Shown: positions 1-11,090 of the stretch, piece by piece
Layout of the letters: the number at the start of each line of letters is the position of its first letter
Numbering within the stretch: position 1 is the first letter of the stretch
NCBI GenBank assembly: GCA_034401795.1
Contig: CM067372.1
Coordinates: forward strand, 15,649,424 to 15,713,423
Origin: Chaetoderma sp. LZ-2023a
Taxonomy: Eukaryota; Mollusca; Caudofoveata; Chaetodermatida; Chaetodermatidae
Direction of reading: 5' to 3'
DNA: 64,000 nt
Position numbers and translations under genes: made by a program
Notes under the pieces: model-generated
Seen by the model: only the letters and a program-made list of their open reading frames with translations
What the model was told of the DNA's origin: nothing
Database searches by the model: none

Positions 1-430
1 TAAATTTGTTCAACGGTTTGAGATTGAGAATTGGTCTCCATCCTCCGGTATGCTTCGGAACGAGGAACATCATCGAATAGAAGCCCAGAGAAGACTGATT
101 ACGGACTAGATGAATCGCATTCTTCTGACGAAGAGATTCTATTTCTAAGCAAATGGCGTCTAGACGATCTGAGTCCATATTGGAGTCGATGTTAACGGAA
201 CTAACGATTGATGGATGAGCCAGTCCGGATCGTAGCCGTTTCTTATCCATTGACAGACTAAACAATCGCACACGACCTCTTCCCATTGGCTTAGGAACAG
301 TTGAAGCCTGCCTCCGACGGAAGGAATCTGCACACAGCTGTCGGTCAAGATTGCACGAGAAGACGCTAAATTGCTTGGGTGAAGATTCTCGACTCCATTC
401 GTTCCTAACGTTACCGGATCTGGTTCCGCC
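1..430 (-). pseudogene. DIRS A pol fragment: N-terminal reverse transcriptase
   Basis: The reverse complement encodes the segment just before and at the start of the RT fingers: a QSLVPLTSTPIW stretch, then a GGWRPILNLKPLNKF block at about positions 1-50, both matching element D. The frame breaks near 170. There A lacks about 16 bases that D has between TPxW and RLDAIC, giving an early TAG. The rest of RT, RNase H and recombinase lie outside the window. The fragment begins within the last part of the gag frame, so gag and pol overlap as in the other copies. It is non-functional as it stands. Confidence 0.8.
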
Positions 431-439
431 GGAAACCCA

Positions 440-2358
440 TCAGGAACGACCTCCACGGCCGCCCCGCGGCTTCTTGTAATACGATGGTTCGGAGCCGCCG
501 CCACGGCTGTCCTTACGGTAGCCGCCGTGGCCCGAACCGCCACCCTTCTTGTCATCCTCATACGGCCTCTTATTAGAGGACTTGTATGAGGACGAACGGC
601 CAGGTCCTTGTGATCCGGATGGCCTATGGGCATCACGACCAGAAGGACAGAAGGGCGATCTTGGATGCTGCCTCTGCTGCTCCTGTCGACGTTGCCGGTA
701 GGACTGCTGCGGCTGTGTCCTTTTAATCGACTTCCACGATTTGCCGACCACTTCTTGCTCCGCAACCATTGACGCAACCGAGCCGCCGAACAAGCCTGGA
801 CCGATGAAAGGCGCAGAAGACAATGCAGCCCTCATCTCCGGTCCTGGTTCTACACAATCGAGAACCATTATCCGTCGCTCTGCCAATGTCCTTGTGATCA
901 TCCTGGCCAGGCAATCTTGAGACAGGCGCATGGTGTCCCGAATAACTCCGGGAGCAGCCTCTGGCACCTGTCCACCCTCCGCCGCGCAGGCCAGCATACC
1001 CTGCAGGACGGTACATCCGTGCGAGAGTGCAGCCATGGCGGCCCTCGCCGCATCTTCAATGAGCGTCAGCTCATTGAACGGATCTTTATTGGTCTGCGAA
1101 ACGAAAGGACGAGACCGCCCCTTAGCCTTCCCAGCCAACGGCCTATTCAGTGCCTCTCGTTCCCCGATGGAAAGCTGTGGGACCTGGGCATACTGATGGT
1201 AGGCCAGCTCCGGAAAACGGACCCTACTCCTTATCCCCTTCAGGGCCTTGGGCAATGCATACTCCGGCTGAACCAGACGGTATGCCGCAACTTCCAGCAT
1301 GTCGGAAGTCTGCGTATCCAACGGGAGTGTTGGCATGGCAGAAGAGCCACTTGACAGAGCGCTAGCCGCCCGCTCTGACATCCGCTCCATCGCCGGATCG
1401 CGCTGAGATCCAAGATCAGATGCCAACCCGAGACGGTCGGACATCCATCCAAGGACCTGCACCCATTCAGCTTCGGTGCAGAAAACGGACTCGTCCATTA
1501 AAGAACTTCCGTTTTCATCCTCCCTCTCTCCCTTGGATGAGAGGGTCACCGACGATCCATGCTGAGAGCTATGAGACACCACTCTACCAAGACAGAGCGC
1601 ATCCATAGCCCGACTACCAGCGGCACCGGTGTCCAACGAATCGCCGGACCCGGATTCTCCGCAGTCCATCGGCTCCAGCACGGGAGTCGGGACCACGACT
1701 GCTTTACTTACGGCAGGTGATGGCACTCCGATAGGAGCCACACCAAAAGCCGCCGGGATACCGGCAGGAACCGCAAAACACGGCTCCGCCGACACGTCGA
1801 TATCACCATCTGCCTGGCAAACCCGTACAAATCCCGAGGGAGACCCCTGGGAAGTACTAGGCATTGCCGTCATCGAAATATCCGGCATGCCGGAATCTTC
1901 CATAAGAAGATCTTCCTCCTCTATCGTCGGCTCTTGAGCCAAGGACAGAGAAGGGGCAGGTGCTTGACCCTCCGCAGAACTAGCCGGACCACCTAAGGGT
2001 TGTCCTGCACTAGCTTGCATCGACGGGACCGTGGAATGAAGACTCAAACATAGCCTTAAACTGGCCCGCCCATACGCCCAGAGCTGAATCCATGCGGTCA
2101 TTCAGACGACCTTCCAGTCCCTTCAGACGCCTGGTCCAGCTTCGCCGCCTTGTCCCTAGCGATCCTCTCCAGACGCGCATGTCGATCCCGATCAAACTCT
2201 GCCACCATTGCCGACGACCACTTGGCGCACACATCACATGGGCTTCCCACCTTACACTTCGCGCACGCTACACAGTGATGTCCTGAGTACTTGTGCTTCA
2301 TGAACCTGTTGCATTTCTGGCACAACGAGTCCTGGTTCTTTGGTTTCTGCGAACACAG
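440..2358 (-). pseudogene. DIRS A gag (family 1), frameshifted near its N-terminus
   Basis: The long open frame at 440-2101 (about 550 codons) encodes most of Gag. It has an acidic/Ser-rich first half with EEEDLLMEDSGMPD, a central helical part with AARAAMAALSHGCT and LSQDCLARMITRTLAERR, and an Arg/Gly/Ser-rich tail ending GGRGGRS that could bind nucleic acid. The N-terminal part is in another frame at 2098-2358 and holds a CxxC...HxxCxxCxxC...CDVCxxW cysteine cluster, probably zinc-binding. A frameshift near 2100-2160 separates the two. A CAG splice-acceptor-like site (TTCGCAG) stands at about 2352, directly in front of the cysteine cluster, and no in-frame ATG precedes it. Gag normally forms the particle in which DIRS RNA is copied. 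Element D has the same arrangement. Confidence 0.8.
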
Positions 2359-2409
2359 AGAAGAATTAAAACGCTGCACATGACAAACGATGACGAGCAA
2401 TACGCACAA

Positions 2410-3000
2410 TCGACTTGATAGTAAAAGAATTTCTTAGAACACATTAACTTTCTCTTAAATTAATGATAATCAAGCCTTTAGGCAGGAAATATTTGAAACT
2501 TTTTTGAGTGAAAATCAAAAAACACAACTTAGCAGTTAACTAACGTTAAACAACCAAGAATACAACGCCGATCGCTACAAACACCCTCGACAATGAAGCG
2601 AGAGCTAAAAATCGGCGAAAACAGAGTGCCTAGACACGCCAAGCCAAGCAAGACATAATTCATGGGCGCCGCCATCTTGGCTAAGGACGCATCCATCTTT
2701 AGAGGAACCGAGTCGCAAGAGAAATTAACCGAGTACCCGAATTAAAACTAAAAGTTAACGGGTACAGAAATGACTCCAACAATGGCTATCATTTTAAAAC
2801 AATGTGCCAATTTAATGAAATTTCAAACAGTCATTATGGCACGAATGTATAAATTCTAGATTGATACAACCTGCCCCTGTGATGATTTTCCTAGTTCCTC
2901 CATGAAGCCACCGATAGTATTCCCACAACAAACGCTAAACCGCTTAAATTATTGAAAATTTGAGCACTCTACAAATGCGACTTTACAAAAGCGCAAAATA
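2410..3000 (-). other. DIRS A 5' leader (non-coding)
   Basis: This is AT-rich sequence between gag and the terminal repeat without an open frame. The part at about 2700-2900 matches the leader of element D at 44690-44870, including a shared stretch ending in CAACCTGCCCCTGTGATGA. It would form the 5' untranslated part of the minus-strand element transcript. Confidence 0.6.
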
Positions 3001-3172
3001 GACGAATCTGACTGTGATTGGGAATTGACTCGGTACCTGCGGCTATGGTAATTCCCGGACACAGTATGGGCAGGACCAGGAGAGTGCGGAGTTTTAATTG
3101 TTTATTTTGAGCTAGACTAGTTAATAGACATTATCATAATAGTACATCTGGTAAGTATTATTCGAAGTAGAA
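3001..3172. repeat. DIRS A right inverted terminal repeat
   Basis: It starts at GACGAATCTGACTGTGATTG and ends at TTCGAAGTAGAA. It matches 44961-45133 of element D in direct orientation and 38791-38964 in inverted orientation. CTGGTAAGTATT near 3149-3160 is the conserved GGTAAGTAT motif found in every terminal repeat of this window. Confidence 0.85.
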
Positions 3173-4312
3173 AGACAGTTCAGTCACTATCTATCATTAT
3201 ATTTCACTTGTTAGTACTCTCTAACGTGCTCACTTAAAGGCACACATTCACACCAGAATGCTATAGATTGATATAGACTTAAATTGTGTACCTCAATGTA
3301 ATGAATCTAAATAAGTCTTAAAATATGATGGTTTCATTATGTATAAATTAATAAACAAGGTGGATAGAATCTCAGTAGCTACTGGTGACGTCTGAAAAGT
3401 AGGTCACATTGAGGTCACACTGACACACTTTTGCTGCACAACATACGCTAAGCCTACAATGCATGCCTCCACCAAGTTTGATTGCTGGATACGAAAAACT
3501 CTTGAAATGACAGCCCGGAATAAGCTTTTAAGACTGACTGATCAAATAACTGACAAAGGAAGGGCATCACAGTTTATTGAGTTGTTATCTAGGTGACCAG
3601 TCAAACAGCTGTCTAATGTGTCCAGCAACTGCTCTACATGTGTAAACCAGTTCAGAATTTGTGCACTACTTGCATCATTCTCATTTGGAAGAATTTTTAA
3701 TTATGCTAATGTGACCTTGATCTTTGACGTTTTACCCCAAATTTATCACACTTCTTCGGGACCTTACTGGTAACATTCCACCCAAGGTTGGTCAAGATAA
3801 CTCCAATAGCACCAGAGTTATTGACAAATTAGTTTTCAAAATAATGATTTTTTAATCTGGCTAGCTCTCAAATTATCAAACACGGACAAAATTTCCCTCA
3901 AGTCTGATTACCGTATATGAAAAACTCTTAAAACTACAGCCTGGAATAAGATTTTGTGACTGACTAACTGACTGATGGACCGACTGACTAAGAGACATTT
4001 TTACTGAGCTGCTATCAGTGGCTAAAATTTTTAGTTGTGAAGTTGAATTAGGGATACGTGTCTCTAATTTAATTTTAGAACAAAAAAGGTATATTAATTT
4101 GAATGAAATTAAAAGATTTATTTTATTTCATTACATTGAGGTACATAGTTTAAGTCTCTAGACGTTTCCAATTTTAATACTTTTTCTTTCAAGCATTTAG
4201 GGTTTAAAATTTCTTACACAGTATAATACAAGTAATGATTAAGTGAAGTGGAATGGAGTTTCCATGATAGCGTTGTCCTTCACACTACTACATAGATATG
4301 ATGTGCTACATG

Positions 4313-4360
<48 letters not shown>

Positions 4361-4828
4361 TTTTGATTTTAGCTACTGCATTGTTGATATACAAGTCTAT
4401 ACACAGACTGAGATACAATTTTGATTTTTGCCACTGAGCTTATATACAGGTCTATAGTAGTCTAGTTGTTATGTATGCCAAATAATTCAAGCATATAAAA
4501 TAGATAACATGAATTCTTGATGCCATAGAAGTGATATTATCTTGAATAGTTTGAAAATAATTTAATTTTTAAAATGATTATCAAGTTTTGTAACTTGCAA
4601 TTTTATCTGTAATTAATAACTTTGAAAATTATTATCTATTCATACATGCATCCGACATTATATAACATTCTCATGTAACATCCTCGCCAATAAATACATT
4701 AAATCTGCCTTAGTGTTGATGCGATTGGATGAAGATGGCATGAACCAATGCATATTTTCATGACCGACCAAAGAATCTACACAAACTGGTTCCCGGTATC
4801 CTTACAAACACACTATACACAATACTAT
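3173..4828. other. AT-rich non-coding DNA with a degenerate duplicated repeat
   Basis: I see no gene here. Two similar blocks, at about 3475-3570 and about 3897-3985, share GAAAAACTCTT, ACAGCC.GGAATAAG and GACTGACT motifs and look like diverged copies of an interspersed repeat about 420 bp apart. A CTTCGGGACCTTACTGG stretch near 3754 may belong to the same family. An AAT microsatellite lies inside the stretch. Confidence 0.4.
4311..4361. repeat. (AAT)n microsatellite
   Basis: This is an uninterrupted run of about 16 AAT units after CTACATGAT. Confidence 0.97.
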
Positions 4829-5750
4829 GTATTGAAGTATTGAAGACTAATAGTATGATAGACTGGTGCCTGGAGGCCTTACAAATACAGGAACCAATGT
4901 CATCTGCACTCGATATTGAAGTATTGAAGATTTCTACTATGATAGACTGGTGCCTGGAGGCCTTACAAATTCAGGAACCAATGTCATCTACACTCGATAT
5001 TGAAGTATTGAAGATTTCTACTATGATAGACTGGTGCCTGGAGGCCTTACAAATTCAGGAACCAATGTCATCCACACTCGATATTGAAGTATTGAAGATT
5101 TCTACTATGATAGACTGGTGCCTGGAGGCCTTACAAATACAGGAAACAATGTCATCTACACTCGATATTGAAGTATTGAGGATTTCTACTATGATAGACT
5201 GGTGCCTGGTGGCCTTACAAATTCAGGAACCAATGTCATCTACACTCGATATTGAAGTATTGAAGATTTCTACTATGATAGACTGGTGCCTGGAGGCCTT
5301 ACAAATTCAGGAACCAATGTCATCTACACTCGATATTGAAGTATTGAAGATTTCTACTATGATAGACTGGTGCCTGGAGGCCTTACAAATTCAGGAACCA
5401 ATGTCATCTACACTCGATATTGAAGTATTGAAGATTTCTACTATGATAGACTGGTGCCTGGAGGCCTTACAAATACAGGAAACAATGTCATCTACACTCG
5501 ATATTGAAGTATTGAAGATTTCTAGTATGATAGACTGGTGCCTGGAGGCCTTACAAATTCAGGAACCAATGTCATCTACACTCGATATTGAAGTATTGAA
5601 GATTTCTACTATGATAGACTGGTGCCTGGAGGCCTTACAAATACAGGAACCAATGTCATCTGCACTCAATATTGAAGTATTGAAGATTTCTAGTATGATA
5701 GACTGGTGCCTGGTGGCCTTACAAATACAGGAACCAATGTCATCTACACC
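4829..5750. repeat. 84-bp minisatellite, about 11 copies
   Basis: A unit beginning ATGATAGACTGGTGCCTGG recurs every 84 bases about 11 times with few changes (GGAGGCC or GGTGGCC, AATACAGG or AATTCAGG). Because 84 is divisible by three and the unit lacks a stop in one plus-strand frame, a long 28-residue-periodic open frame results. It runs on into a CA-rich microsatellite, has no splice or promoter context and no known domain, so I take the openness as a by-product of the repeat. Confidence 0.95.
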
Positions 5751-5880
5751 CGCGCGTGCGCGCACTCAGACACACACGCATGCACACACACACATATGCA
5801 TGAATGCATGTGCTCACACAAACATATGTACGCACATGCACATATAGACACACTCATAAAATGCATACACATGCACAATG
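5750..5880. repeat. CA/GC-rich microsatellite region
   Basis: Alternating CG, CA and CACACATATGCATG sequence with Z-DNA-like purine-pyrimidine alternation follows directly after the 84-bp minisatellite. Confidence 0.85.
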
Positions 5881-6480
5881 AGGAATGTTTACATGAGTAC
5901 CTATGTTTGTTAAAAATGAGTGAATGCGCAGACATGCAATCAGTACCGGTATGTGTTCAGTACATATAAAAATAAATATTAGATTTCCATAATAAAGAAG
6001 CATGATTAACACAATTTCACTAAATTATGGTCACATGTCATTACGTAAATAGAATTAACTAAAGGATATTCTCAAAATATGTATATATATGGACGGAATT
6101 GTCATGTTACTTTGGCATGACAGAGTAAATATTCTCAATGACACTATCTATTACTGAGATACAGTTGCTTAAGCTTCACCCAAATAGCTGATGCCTTATA
6201 AAGTAATGTAGCACATTAACCCACTCTGACAATTGGCAATGAAGGTGAACCTGGAGAAATGTCATGTGTAATACAGACTTTATTATTGTTAAAAACAAGC
6301 AGTTGTTGAAATACGACTTGAATACGACTACTGGTTTTTTAGATCGATTTTGAAGATACGTGAATAGTCAAATGTGCTGAAGAGACCAACTGTCTTTTGG
6401 AGACAAAAGGCAGTGGCTGTTTAACATGCATGGGTATAACTTGAAAACATTTACTACAGCACTATACTATATTTGAATAA
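5881..6480. other. AT-rich non-coding DNA
   Basis: I see no gene or clear repeat. A TTTATT at about 6279 (AATAAA on the minus strand) would be a possible distant polyadenylation signal for the host gene, but nothing else supports it. Confidence 0.3.
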
Positions 6481-6504
6481 ATTAACATGATTAAGATAAG
6501 ACAC

Positions 6505-6700
6505 ATTCATGTGTGTGCATGCGTGCATGCGTGCGTGCATGCGTATGTGTGTGTTCTTGCTCACAAACATGTGCATTTTCGGTGGGTGGGTGGGTAACTA
6601 TGTGGGTGCATGCATGCATTCATGTGTATAGGTGTACATGTGTGTGTTTGTACACATGCTCTTGTATAAGCACATGTGTATGAATGTGTGTGTATGCAAA
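6505..6700. repeat. GT/GCATGC-rich degenerate microsatellite
   Basis: Repeated GTGTGTGCATGCGTGCATG and ACATGTGTGTG motifs give strong alternating purine-pyrimidine sequence. Confidence 0.8.
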
Positions 6701-6812
6701 CAAGAGAATCTTTTATAATCTTTTATGGCCTCAATCTAACAAACACAAAATATTTGTCAATGTCAGTAACTAATCTGGGACAGGATAAGTATGTATAACT
6801 TGACATTGCTAG

Positions 6813-7108
6813 CAGGGTCCTTGTCCTTTGCTATAAGCAGAGTCCTTGTCCTTTGCTATCAAATGCTCTAAAATGTGTTTCCAAAACATCTTGTTGCTTC
6901 CATAAGCCTTTGTAAAACAATCTGCTGACGCCCCCCCCCCATACAAGAAAACTCTGCTGAACCCCCTATACAAGAAAACTCTGCTGAACCCCCTATACAA
7001 GAAAGCTCTGCTCAAACCCCTATACAAGAAAACTTTGCTTAACCCCCTACACAAGAACTCTGCGGAACCCTCTATACAAGAAAACTCTGCTGAACCCCCT
7101 ATACAAAT
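6813..7108. repeat. 27-bp minisatellite, with a short direct repeat before it
   Basis: A unit of the type CCCCCTATACAAGAAAACTC plus TGCTGAA recurs about six times between about 6942 and 7108 at 27-base spacing, with degenerate copies. A separate duplicated block, AGTCCTTGTCCTTTGCTAT, lies at about 6815-6861. Confidence 0.9.
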
Positions 7109-7927
7109 GTACTGTTAACCCTTAAATTTGTTCAAGAAAATTTAAATTTTCTCATAGAAAATATCCATTTGCAGAAAAAGAGAAGACTATTTTCTTTAAT
7201 TGAGACAGTCATTGCAGTGTAATTAAAATGGCTATATTTAGCCTGGTCATATCTAGTCAATCTTATGCTAGTATCTTGAAGTTTCTTTGTGGTGCATTAA
7301 ACAAAAACACAACTGATGAGTAGCATAGCCAGGTGAAATACCGGGAGCAGTCGCCCTACCAACAACCTAACCAATAATCCCAAATGTGCCTCCTAAATCA
7401 CTTTGGTAACAAGTAAAATTTGAAACTAACATAAATTTTGTGTCTAAAACAATGTTTAACATGACATCTGAATTTTTGGGGGGTTGGGGGTGCCCCATGG
7501 GAGACCCTACTGCCCCTAATATCTACAGGTCCAAATCTAATATTTGGGGGTCCCGACTCCCGACCAATCTTTACCAAGTTAATGGTCACTGGAAAATAGA
7601 ACTAATGGAATTTGCAACGTTGTTCATGTTTTTGGTTTCAATTTATACTTTTTGAAGCCAAAGTATATTAGAATATATGCTAGTTTTCTAGTAGAACAAT
7701 GTAAGTGGTAATGCTGAGTGGCTATTTTCACGTGATTAAATAAAGTTATGCAAATTTCAAATACCATTTGCTCTAAAAACCCACAAGTAGTCAATTATTT
7801 ATCTACTATTGTGAATTGGGGTGTAGGGTGCTGCTATTTTTAGCATTCGTACCTCCTGATATTAAAACCTGGCTACATGGCAATACATCTGATAATAATT
7901 TTGCAAAATAATCTAGCGTTTCTCTAC
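7109..7927 (-). other. Possible 3' untranslated region of the host gene
   Basis: This stretch lies directly downstream, in minus-strand sense, of the host stop codon at 7928. It has no coding frame of its own. ATAAAT and TATAAA variants occur on the minus strand near 7793 and 7645, but no canonical AATAAA is close, so the true 3' end is not defined. Confidence 0.35.
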
Positions 7928-8453
7928 CTATCTATAGTCTTCATGGTCCGACTCTACATAGAACCAATTCTCTGATGCCTGATTGGCAGAGATGGTATCA
8001 TACTGGGTGTACAGATTCCCGCTCTGGGCCTGTAAAACATCAAGGTCAAGCGAGTCACCATATGTTGGCTGAGTGGGCAAATACGCTCCAGGATCCATCA
8101 AGGAGCTCCTTATATGTGGCTGTTCATGAGATGAAAGCCCAGGCTTAGGATCTTCTGTTGGGTGCTTCCCTTGCAAGGCGCCTCTCCAATAAGCAAAGCT
8201 GGTAGTAGAAGCACGACCCGCATCTCCATTGCTCAGTGTGACTGGGTTCGGGATGGGAGGTAGCGCTCTGGGAGACATGCTGTTTTGAGCGATGTATAGC
8301 TGATCATGTGTGTCAATGGTAGAGATAGGAGGTATACTTCCTTGTACAGGCTCCTGTGTGTCCATCACTTCCCCAGTATCTGGCCCATCTGTGTAGTCAT
8401 TCACCTTTCTTTTCTTGCGGTGTTTCTTCTTCTTCTTTTTCTTTGTCACATCA
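7928..8453 (-). CDS. Host gene terminal coding exon: cytoplasmic tail of a single-pass membrane protein
   Basis: The acceptor TATTTTCAG ends at 8454. The exon opens with one base that completes an AG+T serine codon left by exon 29505-29741, then reads 174 further codons to a stop at 7928. The start is a strongly basic block (DVTKKKKKKKHRKKRK), as expected for a segment that can bind membrane phospholipid or act as a nuclear localisation signal. A polar, Pro/Ser-rich tail follows, with several tyrosines. One, TQYDTI near 8000, fits the immunoreceptor switch consensus TxYxxI/V. The last residues are acidic (YVESDHEDYR). No enzyme domain is visible. The signalling role is an inference from motifs only. 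The exon lies about 600 bases from element B, and the open frame is uninterrupted, which fits a maintained host gene rather than a transposon. Confidence 0.85.
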
Positions 8454-8671
8454 CTGAAAATATGAAGTTTGAAAGTAAATTATAACACAATAAATTCCAC
8501 TAGTACCTTTTTCATCTTACAGTATAATCCTAGACACCAATGGCTAGTAATATTCATCGGTCACAGCAGATAAATATATCAAACAAAGAGTAAATCAATC
8601 ATCACAGGTCACAAAGCAGACTAATACTAAAACATTAACACCTCTGACCATATTATCAGCAACCCACCCTT

Positions 8672-8674
8672 TAT

Positions 8675-8712
<38 letters not shown>

Positions 8713-8765
8713 CCTCCCTCCCACCCACCCACCCACCCACCACACTCAGACACACACGCATGCGT

Positions 8766-8832
<67 letters not shown>
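8672..8832. repeat. (CA)n microsatellite, two tracts with a CCCA-rich spacer
   Basis: CA tracts at about 8673-8711 and 8766-8830 flank a TCCCTCCCACCCACCC-rich stretch. Long cysteine/valine or histidine/threonine open frames through it are repeat artefacts. Confidence 0.97.
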
Positions 8833-8884
8833 CTCTGACAGATATTTTAAAACTTTGTGTATCTCTCACCCGGAAACTAAGGTT

Positions 8885-9049
8885 TTAATGAAAATTGCAA
8901 CAAAAACAAAGACGCATACTACCAAATTTGGTTGAAATCAGTCCAGTGAAATTTTAAGGATATTTTAAATTTCCTAGTACTTTAATATTAGAGTTTTTGG
9001 CGGGTGAAAAAATAGCCGCCAACTTGGAACCCGTTTATCAGACTGTTTA
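8885..9049. repeat. Left half of an AAGATGGCCGCC-type repeat copy interrupted by element B
   Basis: The sequence CCAAATTTGGTTGAAATCAG through GCGGGTGAAAAAATAGCCGCC aligns with 27020-27120 and 27640-27760 of the 1.8-kb repeat in the same orientation. Its continuation is found on the other side of element B at about 29306-29485, so B inserted into this repeat copy. Confidence 0.7.
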
Positions 9050-9220
9050 AACGAAACACTAACACTATGATATTTCCTAAATATCGACCTTCACTCAATA
9101 ACCCCAGATTAAAAAAGATAGGTGCCCTTATTGGGCAGGTAGACAGGTGACAGTCAGCCGGATGCCGGCCCCAACCTTGCACATGCGCACTGTCACTGCC
9201 TCAGCTTAACCATTGGCCGA
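9050..9220. repeat. DIRS B left inverted terminal repeat, outer part missing
   Basis: Sequence from ATGATATTTCCTAAATATCG to about GACACATGC is complementary to the right end of B. The outer 60 or so bases expected from the internal region (with ATACTTACCTCCC) are absent: TAAACGAAACACTAAC joins directly to the inner repeat. The left end is therefore truncated or rearranged. Confidence 0.7.
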
Positions 9221-9278
9221 CACATGCAACTTAAAAGCCTGAAGACCGAACCCCTGTGGGGCGAAGAGGCCGGGTCCA

Positions 9279-9392
9279 TGTTAGGGAGGTAAGTATAACT
9301 AACTACTCTCTCATGAAAAAAGAAATCCGTGCTTTAATTTATTTCACTTCAAGAGATATACTTACCTCCCTTACACTCTATGTTATTGCCAG
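9279..9392. repeat. DIRS B internal complementary region (ICR)
   Basis: GTTAGGGAGGTAAGTATAAC and ATACTTACCTCCCTTACAC face each other across about 70 bases. The centre reads TTTATTTCACTTCAAGAGAT, the reverse complement of the element's own right end (GAAGTGAAA) joined to a TAAA... left end. This is the DIRS1-type ICR that records the joined termini. Confidence 0.75.
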
Positions 9393-9929
9393 AATTCGTA
9401 AGAGAATTTGGTGGGAGGGAGGCGAGGTCAAAAGACCAGCTCATCCCTTGCGCGTTTTTGCGCATGAAGCACTAACATCTGAAATTGTGTGACGCACACA
9501 ATCAGGCAATGATTTGAACATCGGATAACACAACCGGTGGTGAGAGTAATGACTGTATGTTAAATGCGCTCCCCACCCCATCCTTTTGGGAAAGGAGAAG
9601 CTATGACCTCAATGTCCCATATGCTCTCTAAGTACTGATGCTAAGTACTACAGGACACGAGACGAAAGACTTCATTTCATATATTCTCAATAAATGAACC
9701 ACATAATACACAGGTACCGTTACATTCTTATTAAGCAAGGGTAATACATCGTGACAACAAATTATGTAACAACAAAAGGCAGAACTGACCTTATGCATGT
9801 AAGCTGTATCCATCCAGTCCACATCAGTGAAGGAAAAATGATACACGATTATGCGGTTGTTTCCACAATTAAAATGTGCTGTCTGGACAGCAAGTGCAAC
9901 TTATCTACAATATATACACCTGATCATCC
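9393..9929. other. DIRS B 3' non-coding region
   Basis: It resembles the corresponding parts of C (17259-17800) and F (53236-53777), with shared CATCGGATAACACAACCG, GCGCTCCCC and TACGCTCTCTACGTACTA-like blocks. There is no reading frame. It would be the 3' untranslated part of the minus-strand transcript. Confidence 0.6.
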
Positions 9930-11090
9930 TTTGAACACTGATAAGGCAAGGGGATTAGTGGTGTCACGGACGTAATGGTCGGTAAAAGTTAACTCACAGT
10001 GCCGCTGAGCTACCGACATTATGTCATCCACCAGTACCCTGTTAAACAGGGTGGTGGACGCCACTATGCCATGGACACTGTGAGCTTTGGCTACGTCAAC
10101 TTGTTTACCAGTGGCGGATTTGTGGCAAAATTAAATACATTCCACAATCCACCTAGATGTAGTGTCTTTTGACGCCCTGCCATGTGGTTTAATATAAGAC
10201 AACCATAACGAGGATGGGTTCGTCCACCATTCATGTATATGTTGTTTGTACCTCTTTAATGCGTGGACTGGAGACCATGAATTTGAATTAGGATCAAACC
10301 TACTCAAAGCTAGTAAAATAATTCGTTGACCAGGATATTTCAAAGACTGGTTCTTAGCCATGAAATTTATCCTAGTACGTAGAAGCCTAAAGCCTTCCCC
10401 TCTAACCACATAACGGTCTGCATCGGCGGATAAAGCATGAATCTCGCTTCTCCGTCTTGCAGAGGACACAGCAATTAGAAATAGTTTTAAGTGTCAACAT
10501 TTTCAAAGAAATGGAACGTAGTGGTTCAAAGGCTTTATCAGCTAGTACATGTACCACTCGAGATAAACTCCAAGATGGAATCGCTGGAGGATTTCTCGGT
10601 CTTAGATTACCCATGCCTTTTATTAAAGTGTTCAATGAACAGACTTCGTCACTTCCCCTATCAGCCAAGCAAGGGATAACTCACAGTAAAGCTGACTTGT
10701 AGAGTTAGGATTGAGGCTATAGGCATCATACAGGTGACAGAGGAAATCGGCTACTACCTGAATAGATGCATACATTGGATTAACATCTCTGTTTGAGCAC
10801 CATTCTGCAAATCTATTGATTTTATAGTTATATGCTCTGGAGGTTGACCCCCTTCTGGCTTTTGCCATAAACATGGCTGCTTGCTTAGAAAGGCCTTCCT
10901 TAACTTTTGATTCCTTGACAACATCCACGCAGTCAATTGGAACATTGACAGGTTGTTGTGAAGGGACTTGTCCTGGAAAATAATATTGTCCATCAGAGGC
11001 AGAGGAACTGGATTGCAGACCAGAAGGTCCACCATATCCGTATACCATGATCAGCTTGGCCAATTTGGGGCAATCAGAAGCACTTGGCAC
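9930..11090 (-). pseudogene. DIRS B tyrosine recombinase, degraded
   Basis: The N-terminal helical part (AARRGSTSRAYNYKINRFAE type) is at 10632-10880 and the catalytic part is at about 9950-10470. The first catalytic arginine lies in ARRRSEIHAL near 10455. In the second box the HxxR motif reads HSVHG near 10065, so the catalytic arginine is replaced by histidine, and the following AQWH box reads AQRH. An in-frame TAA follows RWIVECI at about 10131, and frameshifts lie near 10470 and 10650. In intact relatives this enzyme inserts the circular DNA copy into the genome, replacing the integrase of LTR elements. This copy cannot be active. Confidence 0.85.

Larger units (their letters stand above)
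1..3172 (-). mobile_element. DIRS-type retrotransposon A (family 1), right part, cut by window start
   Basis: Minus-strand gag and the beginning of the reverse transcriptase are followed on the right by a leader and a terminal repeat at 3001-3172. That repeat is nearly identical to the right terminal repeat of element D (44961-45133) and is the reverse complement of the left one of D. The RT part runs off the left edge of the window, so the recombinase end is not visible. The element ends at about 3172 with the terminal motif GTAGAA, the same as D. Classification as DIRS rests on similarity to D, where recombinase, ITRs and ICR are all present. It lies downstream of the host gene's stop codon. 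Confidence 0.85.

Noticed and set aside
4840-5847. A 335-residue repetitive plus-strand open frame
   Set aside because: It is produced by an 84-bp minisatellite whose length is a multiple of three and runs into a CA microsatellite; there is no domain or gene context.
8595-8888. Cys/Val-rich and His/Thr-rich frames
   Set aside because: They are translations of the CA/GT microsatellite.
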